13,321 nt of DNA from Collinsella sp. CAG:166 (GTDB lineage: Bacteria > Actinomycetota > Coriobacteriia > Coriobacteriales > Coriobacteriaceae). The notes under the pieces are model-generated. The model saw only the letters and a list, made by a program, of their open reading frames with translations, was not told where the DNA came from and did not search any database. Made by a program: the position numbers and the translations under genes. The DNA lies in NCBI GenBank assembly GCA_000434535.1, contig FR878666.1, positions 1 to 13,321 on the forward strand. The letters run 5' to 3'. This document shows positions 1-4,841 of the stretch, one piece after another (the first letter of the stretch is position 1; each line of letters begins with the position of its first letter).

Positions 1-1
1 A

Positions 2-763
2 GAGCGTCATATCGCTCAGACGCTTCAGATTGGCATGAGAAATTCGCTTGGTGACGTTCCGGGCATTGCAACCGATTCGGTATACCTATCGGCAACGAAT
101 TCTGCGTTGGTCGGCGGCGACTTCTATACGCTTGTCCGTCTTCCCGACGATTGTGCCGTAATGATTTTGGGCGATGTATCCGGCAAGGGGATTGAGGCGG
201 CGTCGATGTCGGCGCTCGTCAAGACGGCGCTGACGGCCTATGCCTGGGAGGGTGCAGGGCCTGCCCGTATGGCACGCTCGCTCAATAGCATGCTCATGGG
301 CTTTTCGAGGGTCGAGACGTTTGTGACGGCGTTTATCGCCAAGATCGATCTTAAAGCGGGCCGCGCTACTTATTGCTCTGCGGGACATCCTCCCACTATG
401 GTCATTAGGCCGTCGTCGACGCCGCGTGGCGGCGGCGAGACCTGCGGGGGAGAAGTGGAGCTCCTTGGGTGCCAATCGGGCGTGATCGGTGCCTTTGAGA
501 GCATGGTCTACGAGACGGGCGTGTTTACATTCGCTCCTGGTGACATGCTATTTATGTATACCGACGGAACAATCGAAGCACGTGATCGCTCGGGTGCTTT
601 CTTTGGCGAACAACGCCTTCGCGACCTTCTGCTCTCTGTCTCGGGTGAGGGCGTATCGGGAATCTGCGGCAAGGTCTTGGGCGAGCTTGACCGCTTTACC
701 GAGTCGGCGCTGGACGATGACATCGCGCTGGTTTCCCTTGAGTTTTTACGAGGTCGATCGTAG
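2..763 (+). CDS. SpoIIE/PP2C-family serine phosphatase, C-terminal part (5' end outside window)
   Basis: This frame is open from base 2 with no stop, so the gene starts upstream; the ATG at 35 is internal, because the preceding codons (ERHIAQTLQIG) fit the usual start of this catalytic domain. The visible 253 residues are essentially a complete PP2C-like SpoIIE/RsbU domain. Metal-binding and core motifs are present: VGGDFY near base 110, GDVSGKGIEAA near 170, SAGHPP near 376, MYTDGTIEARD near 554 and DDDIALVSLEF near the end. Family members dephosphorylate phosphoserine on STAS-domain antagonist proteins in partner-switching pathways. The next gene encodes a STAS protein, so it is the obvious candidate substrate. 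Any N-terminal sensor domain lies outside the window. Family assignment is firm; the substrate is inferred. Confidence 0.93.
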   Translation, partial: ERHIAQTLQIGMRNSLGDVPGIATDSVYLSATNSALVGGDFYTLVRLPDDCAVMILGDVSGKGIEAASMSALVKTALTAYAWEGAGPARMARSLNSMLMGFSRVETFVTAFIAKIDLKAGRATYCSAGHPPTMVIRPSSTPRGGGETCGGEVELLGCQSGVIGAFESMVYETGVFTFAPGDMLFMYTDGTIEARDRSGAFFGEQRLRDLLLSVSGEGVSGICGKVLGELDRFTESALDDDIALVSLEFLRGRS

Positions 764-785
764 GTCACGACGCCTGACGGGCGAA

Positions 786-803
786 ATCTGCGCGGTTGCA
801 GAT
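786..803 (+). other. Small intercistronic hairpin
   Basis: ATCTGC and GCAGAT form a 6-bp stem around the loop GCGGTT, in the 81-bp gap between the phosphatase and the STAS-kinase gene. There is no T tract, so it is not an intrinsic terminator. It does not separate the two genes transcriptionally as far as the sequence shows. Its role is unknown and it may be chance. Confidence 0.35.
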
Positions 804-844
804 ACGTGTGCATCGAGCGAGCTCTTTTGGGGAACCATGGTCGT

Positions 845-1591
845 ATGAATGAGTGGAATGACATAGCGGTTTTGACGCCACCGGGCGATATCGACATCGC
901 CTCGGTGCCCGCACTGCGCCGACGGTTGGATAATTTGATCGACCGGGGCGTGCGTCGTGTTGTCATCAATTGCCAGACCGTGGGCTTTATCGACTCGACG
1001 GGTTTGGCGTTTTTGCTTACACGTGCTAGAGAGCTTATGAGGCATGAGGGGCTGCTTTCGCTCGTTAACGCCTCCGATGAGGTCGTTCGCTTTTTGGAAA
1101 TTGCCCGACTTGTTGACATCCTTCATGTCGCGGGCCCGGCGCGGGAGTCGATTCCCGCCATTCCGGTGGGGGAGTTGCCGCGATGGAGCAAGAGCGTCGA
1201 AGTGCAGCGAGGCATCGAGAATCTCCCGTATTATCGGCATCGTGTGGCCGAGCTCCTCGAATCGCTTCCCCTGAGGCGTGATGAGCGCTATGACGTCGCA
1301 TTGGCGTTGGGTGAGGCATTGGGTAACGCATATGACCATGCGGGCGGTGTTGGCTGCATCCTGACGGTTCAGGCCTATGGGGACCGTGTTGTGCTCGAGG
1401 TGCTTGATCGGGGCGCTGGCTATTCTATCGATGGGGCGAGCGAACCGGTAACATCCGAGGAACGCGGACGCGGTATCAAGCTTATGCGTATGCTCGTCGA
1501 TAATGTGGAAGTTGCCCGTCGTACAGATGGCGCCGGCACACGTGTTCGGATGGTGAAGCTGTTTAGCTCAGCATTGGAATCGTGTGCTTAG
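845..1591 (+). CDS. STAS domain fused to RsbW-like HATPase (anti-sigma regulatory kinase domain)
   Basis: The 248-residue protein has two domains. Residues 1-95 are a STAS domain (VLTPPGDIDIASVPALRRRL, then FIDSTGLAFL), with S51 at the position that is phosphorylated in SpoIIAA/RsbV. Residues 110-245 are a GHKL ATPase of RsbW/SpoIIAB type: N-box E157-A-L-G-N161 with D164-H165, G1 box D188-R-G-A-G192 and G2 box ERGRGIKLMRML at 206-217. Normally the antagonist and the kinase are separate proteins; here both are in one chain. The ATG at 845 is chosen because the STAS strand begins right after it and TTGGGGAA lies upstream. A GTG at 806 would add 13 unremarkable residues. It lies 81 bp behind the phosphatase gene and is probably co-transcribed. 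No sigma factor gene is visible, so the final target is unknown. Confidence 0.9.
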   Translation: MNEWNDIAVLTPPGDIDIASVPALRRRLDNLIDRGVRRVVINCQTVGFIDSTGLAFLLTRARELMRHEGLLSLVNASDEVVRFLEIARLVDILHVAGPARESIPAIPVGELPRWSKSVEVQRGIENLPYYRHRVAELLESLPLRRDERYDVALALGEALGNAYDHAGGVGCILTVQAYGDRVVLEVLDRGAGYSIDGASEPVTSEERGRGIKLMRMLVDNVEVARRTDGAGTRVRMVKLFSSALESCA

Positions 1592-1636
1592 GGTCTTGGC
1601 TTGGCGCTATTTACCTGCATGAACTTGCTTTGAGCA

Positions 1637-1684
1637 ACTTTTTTGAAAAAAGTACTTGCGTCTTTAGGACAACTCGCGTAAATT
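1637..1684 (+). promoter_or_regulatory. Promoter of tRNA-Gly cluster 1 with upstream A/T palindrome
   Basis: The -35 element TTGCGT (1656-1661) and -10 element TAAATT (1679-1684) are separated by exactly 17 bp, which places the transcription start about 6 bases before tRNA-Gly at 1697. Immediately upstream is the perfect 17-bp palindrome ACTTTTTTGAAAAAAGT (1637-1653). The same arrangement precedes the second tRNA cluster at 3994-4041, which supports it as a functional module. A/T-rich tracts in this position act as UP elements at many stable-RNA promoters; that role here is inferred. Confidence 0.75.
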
Positions 1685-1696
1685 AATAACCCGCAA

Positions 1697-1772
1697 GCGG
1701 ACATGGCTCAGTTGGTAGAGCACAACCTTGCCAAGGTTGGGGTCGCGGGTTCGAGCCCCGTTGTCCGCTCCA
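1697..1772 (+). tRNA. tRNA-Gly (anticodon GCC), copy 1
   Basis: A complete 76-nt cloverleaf with encoded CCA. The acceptor stem GCGGACA (1697-1703) pairs with TGTCCGC (1762-1768). The anticodon stem CAACC/GGTTG encloses loop TTGCCAA, with anticodon GCC at 1730-1732. The T-arm carries TTCGAGC. It is identical base for base to the copies at 1924 and 4054. It is the first gene of the Gly-Cys-Gly cluster and the only one of the three with a recognisable promoter directly ahead. Confidence 0.98.
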
Positions 1773-1782
1773 TTGCATTTCC

Positions 1783-1806
1783 GGACCGTCTCAAGCGGTC
1801 CTTTTT
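1783..1806 (+). terminator. Terminator-like hairpin between tRNA-Gly and tRNA-Cys
   Basis: GGACCG (1783-1788) pairs with CGGTCC (1796-1801) across a 7-nt loop and is followed by five T residues (1802-1806). The tract ends one base before the 5' end of tRNA-Cys. Since no promoter fits between the two tRNAs, the hairpin must be leaky or serve in RNA processing if tRNA-Cys is to be transcribed. Confidence 0.65.
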
Positions 1807-1807
1807 C

Positions 1808-1881
1808 GGCGAAGTGGCCAAGTGGTAAGGCAGAGGCCTGCAAAGCCTTTACCCCCGGTTCGAATCCGGGCTTCGCCTCCA
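1808..1881 (+). tRNA. tRNA-Cys (anticodon GCA)
   Basis: A 74-nt cloverleaf with encoded CCA. GGCGAAG (1808-1814) pairs with CTTCGCC (1871-1877). The anticodon arm is GAGGC-CTGCAAA-GCCTT with anticodon GCA at 1840-1842, and the T-loop is TTCGAAT. Only 35 bp separate it from tRNA-Gly copy 1, and those bases contain the hairpin described at 1783, so it is presumably part of the same transcript. Confidence 0.97.
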
Positions 1882-1890
1882 GGCAACATC

Positions 1891-1916
1891 CGGGCGCTCC
1901 GGCGCCCGTTTTGTTT
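1891..1916 (+). terminator. Terminator-like hairpin between tRNA-Cys and tRNA-Gly copy 2
   Basis: CGGGCGC (1891-1897) and GCGCCCG (1902-1908) form a perfect 7-bp GC stem with loop TCCG, followed by TTTTGTTTT. By sequence this is a good intrinsic terminator, yet tRNA-Gly copy 2 starts only 8 bases later with no room for a promoter. Confidence 0.75.
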
Positions 1917-1923
1917 TACATAT

Positions 1924-1999
1924 GCGGACATGGCTCAGTTGGTAGAGCACAACCTTGCCAAGGTTGGGGTCGCGGGTTCGAGCCCCGTTGTCCGCTCCA
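1924..1999 (+). tRNA. tRNA-Gly (anticodon GCC), copy 2
   Basis: Identical over all 76 bases, including CCA, to the copies at 1697 and 4054. It is the last tRNA of the first cluster and is followed by a strong terminator at 2008. With copy 3 it forms a pair of direct repeats about 2.1 kb apart that flank the alpha-glucosidase gene. Confidence 0.98.
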
Positions 2000-2007
2000 A
2001 GCGCAAC

Positions 2008-2039
2008 AGCCCGACTACTACGGTAGCCGGGCTTTTTTT
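2008..2039 (+). terminator. Intrinsic terminator of tRNA cluster 1
   Basis: AGCCCG-A-CTAC (2008-2018) pairs with GTAG-C-CGGGCT (2023-2033) around loop TACG, with one A/C mismatch inside an otherwise 10-bp stem. It is followed by a run of seven T (2033-2039). It closes the Gly-Cys-Gly transcript and isolates it from the downstream glucosidase gene. Confidence 0.88.
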
Positions 2040-2178
2040 GTACCTATCTCCTAGGCTCGAACCCGAGAGGGGGCGAGCGTTTTGGGTCGTGGCTGTGGCG
2101 TTGTTTGCCGCGAATGTCCGCTTTGGGCGTATCATCGTGGGCATCTCGCATAACCTCGTTGCAAGGGAGATACGCCCC

Positions 2179-3912
2179 ATGGCTACAGAAAAGTCTTCTT
2201 CGCGCTCATGGATGTCCGATGCCGCGATCTATCAGATCTACCCGCGCTCGTTTAAGGATTCGACTGGTTCGGGTCTGGGCGATATCGCGGGCATTACCCA
2301 GCAGATGGACTATCTTGAGCGGCTGGGTATCGAGGCCATCTGGCTGAGCCCGTTTTACCCTTCGCCTCTTGTCGATGGCGGCTATGATGTGGCGGACTAC
2401 TGCGATGTCGACCCACGTCTCGGCTCGCTTGACGACTTCGATGACATGATCGCTGCGGCTCACGCGCGCGGCATCAAGGTCATCGTCGACATCGTGCCCA
2501 ACCATTCATCCAACCAGCACCCCTGGTTCAAAGCCGCTCTTGCCGCCGGCCCCGGATCGCCCGAACGCGCCCGTTATATCTTCCGCGATGGTCGCGGCGA
2601 GCATGGCGAGCTGCCTCCCACCAATTGGAATGCCAACTTTGGCGGCCCCGCATGGACGCGTGTTGCGGACGGTCAGTGGTATCTGCACATGTTTACGCCC
2701 GAGCAGCCGGACTTTGACTGGTCATGCCCTGAGGTTCACGCTCTCTTTTGCGACGTCCTGGCGTTTTGGAGCGATCGAGGCGTCGACGGCTTTCGCATTG
2801 ATGTGGCGCAGGGTCTCGCCAAGGATCTCGACCGCGATGACCTCGACCGGTGGCATCTCGCCGAGGGCGATGACATGGTTGACGACGGCACCCATCCGCT
2901 GTGGGACCGCAATGAGGTCCACGAGATCTATCGCGAGTGGCGCCGCGTGTTCGACCGCTATAATCCGCCGCGCAGTGCCGTTGCCGAGGCGTGGGTGCTG
3001 CCCGAGCGCCAGTATCTCTACGCGCGTCCCAGCGAGCTTGGCCAGACATTCAACTTTGAGTTTGCCAAGGCCACTTGGACCTATGATGACATGCACACTG
3101 CAATCGAGAAGGGCTTGAAGGCAGGCGTCGAATCCGATTCCGCCTCGACCTGGGTACTCTCCAACCACGACGTGCCGCGCGTGGCGACACGCTATGCCCT
3201 GCCGCAAATCAAGGCGACGCGCTACCACCAGATTGCGCTCGACTGGCTCTTACGCGACGGGTCGTCTTATGACGAGGACCGTGAACTCGGCGAGCGCCGC
3301 GCGCGGGCGGCCCTTTTGCTTGAGCTGGCGCTTCCGGGCTCGGCATACGTGTATCAGGGTGAGGAGCTCGGCCTTTTTGAGGTGGCTGATATCCCGTGGG
3401 CTGCACTCGAAGATCCTACTGCGACCAATACGCGCGGACCGAAGCGTGAGAAGGGGCGCGACGGCTGCCGTGTGCCCCTGCCGTGGGTGGCGGCGGACGA
3501 TCCCGCGCAGGGCGGATCGTTTGGGTTTTCGCCGGCGGACGCCGATGCGGCGCCCCATCTGCCGCAACCTGCATGGTTTTCCGATTACGCTGCCGATAGG
3601 GAAGAGGCGGACCCGACATCGATGCTTGCGCTCTATCGTGACGCCCTCTGGCTTCGGCGCAAGCTGCGCGGTTGCGCCAACGATCTTGCGTGGCTCGATC
3701 TTGACGGGCGCACCGGTCTTGCGGATGGCGCCGAGGGCGCCGAGGGCGGCGTCATCGCCTATCGCCGCGATAACGGCTGGGCGTGTGTGACGAACTTCGG
3801 CGCAGCACCCGTGGAGCTGCCGGCGGGCAGGGTCCTGCTCACCTCATCACCGCTTGCAGACGGCAGGCTCGCGCAGGACAGCTCCGCCTGGATCATGCTC
3901 GGTGAGATGTAG
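2179..3912 (+). CDS. GH13 alpha-glucosidase / oligo-glucosidase
   Basis: A 577-residue cytosolic enzyme (no signal peptide) that should hydrolyse alpha-glucosidic bonds at the non-reducing end of malto- or isomalto-oligosaccharides. The start follows AAGGGAG at 2163-2169 with 9-bp spacing; earlier in-frame codons run back through the tRNA genes. The N-terminal TIM-barrel opening AAIYQIYPRSFKD is typical. Conserved regions are all present: DIVPNH (104-109), GFRID with nucleophile D208, EAW with acid/base E270, and NHD with D331 as transition-state stabiliser. QPDFDW in the region V loop recalls actinobacterial alpha-glucosidases rather than amylases; the subfamily and exact linkage preference are uncertain. 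It stands alone between two tRNA clusters, without visible sugar transporter or regulator genes. Confidence 0.92.
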   Translation: MATEKSSSRSWMSDAAIYQIYPRSFKDSTGSGLGDIAGITQQMDYLERLGIEAIWLSPFYPSPLVDGGYDVADYCDVDPRLGSLDDFDDMIAAAHARGIKVIVDIVPNHSSNQHPWFKAALAAGPGSPERARYIFRDGRGEHGELPPTNWNANFGGPAWTRVADGQWYLHMFTPEQPDFDWSCPEVHALFCDVLAFWSDRGVDGFRIDVAQGLAKDLDRDDLDRWHLAEGDDMVDDGTHPLWDRNEVHEIYREWRRVFDRYNPPRSAVAEAWVLPERQYLYARPSELGQTFNFEFAKATWTYDDMHTAIEKGLKAGVESDSASTWVLSNHDVPRVATRYALPQIKATRYHQIALDWLLRDGSSYDEDRELGERRARAALLLELALPGSAYVYQGEELGLFEVADIPWAALEDPTATNTRGPKREKGRDGCRVPLPWVAADDPAQGGSFGFSPADADAAPHLPQPAWFSDYAADREEADPTSMLALYRDALWLRRKLRGCANDLAWLDLDGRTGLADGAEGAEGGVIAYRRDNGWACVTNFGAAPVELPAGRVLLTSSPLADGRLAQDSSAWIMLGEM

Positions 3913-3966
3913 GGGTCTCTTGCGGCGAGATTGCGTTTGCCCGCGCCTTCCGTGGTGGCTGATGTC

Positions 3967-3984
3967 TTCGCGAGGTTCGCGAGG
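3967..3984 (+). repeat. Tandem 9-bp repeat TTCGCGAGG x2
   Basis: Two head-to-tail copies of TTCGCGAGG lie between the glucosidase stop codon and the second tRNA promoter. The core TCGCGA is self-complementary, so a small hairpin is possible, but there is no T tract. No convincing terminator for the glucosidase gene was found in 3913-3990. Function unknown. Confidence 0.4.
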
Positions 3985-3993
3985 GCGTTGCAA

Positions 3994-4041
3994 AACTTTT
4001 TAAAAAAAGTTCTTGCATAGGATGCGGGCATCACGTAAGAT
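3994..4041 (+). promoter_or_regulatory. Promoter of tRNA-Gly/Val cluster 2 with upstream A/T palindrome
   Basis: -35 TTGCAT (4013-4018) and -10 TAAGAT (4036-4041) are 17 bp apart, starting transcription about 6 bases before tRNA-Gly copy 3. The 18-bp near-perfect palindrome AACTTTTTAAAAAAAGTT (3994-4011) sits directly upstream, as in the module at 1637. Both promoters use TTGC instead of TTGA at -35, and the junction A(A/G)AAAAAGT(A/T)CTTGC is nearly identical, while the spacer sequences differ. That pattern points to conservation of function rather than recent duplication alone. Confidence 0.75.
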
Positions 4042-4053
4042 TAATCCTCGTAA

Positions 4054-4129
4054 GCGGACATGGCTCAGTTGGTAGAGCACAACCTTGCCAAGGTTGGGGT
4101 CGCGGGTTCGAGCCCCGTTGTCCGCTCCA
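4054..4129 (+). tRNA. tRNA-Gly (anticodon GCC), copy 3
   Basis: A 76-base gene with encoded CCA, identical to the copies at 1697 and 1924. It heads the second cluster, only 3 bases ahead of tRNA-Val, so the two must be processed from one precursor. Three GCC isoacceptor copies in 2.4 kb fit heavy use of GGC and GGU glycine codons in the neighbouring genes. Confidence 0.98.
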
Positions 4130-4132
4130 TTT

Positions 4133-4207
4133 GGGCGTTTAGCTCAGGGGGAGAGCGCTTCCCTGACACGGAAGAGGTCAGAAGTTCAAATCTTCTAACG
4201 CCCACCA
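4133..4207 (+). tRNA. tRNA-Val (anticodon GAC)
   Basis: A 75-nt cloverleaf. GGGCGTT (4133-4139) pairs with AACGCCC (4197-4203) and is followed by ACCA. The anticodon arm is CTTCC-CTGACAC-GGAAG with anticodon GAC at 4165-4167; the T-arm is AGAAG-TTCAAAT-CTTCT. It reads GUC and GUU valine codons. It is co-transcribed with tRNA-Gly copy 3 and followed directly by a terminator. Confidence 0.97.
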
Positions 4208-4215
4208 AATGTTCG

Positions 4216-4254
4216 CAGCTCAGAGGCTATGCCCTCTGGGCTGTTTTGTTTTTT
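4216..4254 (+). terminator. Intrinsic terminator of tRNA cluster 2
   Basis: CAGCTCAGAGG (4216-4226) pairs with CCTCTGGGCTG (4233-4243) over 11 bp, with one G-U pair, around loop CTATGC. It is followed by TTTTGTTTTTT. This is one of the strongest terminators in the window and ends the Gly-Val transcript. Confidence 0.9.
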
Positions 4255-4569
4255 ACCATCAAGCGTGCTGCCAAATAAGCCACCAAATATTGATCCAAGG
4301 TCTGTGCGCGATGATCTTCGCATCCCGTAGGGGTGCCGGCAGATTGCATACGTCCCGGCCGATCGTGACCGCAACATGTTGGTCAAGCATAATCTTTTGG
4401 ATTCTTTTGGCGTGAGCGGCTTGGTTTTGGTAGGATTTGTCAGCGGCTTGACTAAGGGGGTTTTATAACTGCCATGCAGGTAGCCGTGTTGGTAACGTTT
4501 TACCGACTTGCCAAGAACCCCTCATAATTAATGCGTCTGCAAAATGACTAATTGCTTTGACCTGCTGAA
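4255..4569. other. Intergenic stretch between tRNA cluster 2 and the nrdD operator
   Basis: About 315 bases without a convincing gene. It is more AT-rich than the flanking genes. A minus-strand open frame (4462 down to 4259) with a protein-like composition is the only hint of coding; it has no ribosome binding site and one internal ATG at 4390 giving 43 residues, so it may be a decayed gene end. The motif AGCGGCTTG occurs twice around 4423-4450, and GGTAA/TTACC can form a small hairpin near 4491-4504. No promoter or terminator is clear. Confidence 0.4.
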
Positions 4570-4585
4570 ACACTATATGTTGTGT
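4570..4585. promoter_or_regulatory. NrdR box 1
   Basis: ACACTATATGTTGTGT matches the palindromic NrdR-box consensus (acaCwAtATaTwGtgt) at all but one weakly conserved position. NrdR is the ATP/dATP-sensing repressor of ribonucleotide reductase genes and binds tandem boxes. This box ends at the edge of the predicted -35 element and has a weaker partner box three helical turns downstream. It lies 257 bases before nrdD, its evident target. nrdR itself is not in the window. Confidence 0.88.
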
Positions 4586-4615
4586 TTGAACTAAAAAAAG
4601 AATACAGGATATAGA
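4586..4615 (+). promoter_or_regulatory. Predicted nrdD promoter
   Basis: TTGAAC (4586-4591) and TATAGA (4610-4615) are 18 bp apart with an A-rich spacer. The -35 hexamer follows NrdR box 1 directly and the -10 hexamer lies inside box 2, so bound NrdR would block RNA polymerase. Transcription would begin near 4622 and leave a leader of about 220 nt. Confidence 0.65.
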
Positions 4616-4617
4616 TG
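4602..4617. promoter_or_regulatory. NrdR box 2 (degenerate)
   Basis: ATACAGGATATAGATG matches about 10 of 16 consensus positions and 8 of the 10 central ones. It starts 32 bp after the start of box 1, leaving 16 bp between boxes, which is the spacing known for tandem NrdR boxes. That phase match is the main support; the sequence alone would be weak. Confidence 0.7.
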
Positions 4618-4621
4618 CCTC

Positions 4622-4841
4622 TTTGTCGTATGATAGATGGCGGACAGAGAACGAGAACCTTATTCGCCCCATTTGGATAGATCTTTGAGCCCCTTGATTG
4701 GCTGCGAGGATTGTCCGCATGAGGGACTATGGTTATCGAGAACACAGATTGCGCGACGGCGCCGCAAGACAGGGGCACGCCCTGCCGGGCATCGTTTGGC
4801 TCTGAAGCGCAATGAGACTACGACGCGAAAGAGGCAAGAGG
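4622..4841 (+). other. Long structured 5' leader of nrdD
   Basis: Roughly 220 nt separate the predicted start of transcription from the nrdD start codon. GCGGACAG (4640-4647) can pair with TTGTCCGC (4711-4718), enclosing about 63 nt; the first seven bases equal the tRNA-Gly acceptor stem, but the remainder is not a tRNA. CAGGG/CCCTG near 4773-4787 can form a further hairpin. A 28-codon frame from the ATG at 4719 to 4805, with GAGGA 9 bases upstream, could be a leader peptide. I recognise no cobalamin or other known riboswitch motif here. Confidence 0.4.

Noticed and set aside
1822..2178. N-terminal extension of the glucosidase frame back to 1822
   Set aside because: It would start inside tRNA-Cys and run through tRNA-Gly and its terminator. 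The ATG at 2179 has a good ribosome binding site and starts at the family's usual point.
4640..4718. tRNA-like element (GCGGACA ... TGTCCGC) in the nrdD leader
   Set aside because: The ends match the tRNA-Gly acceptor stem, but there is no D-arm, anticodon arm or TTCRA T-loop. The match is kept only as a possible long-range helix.
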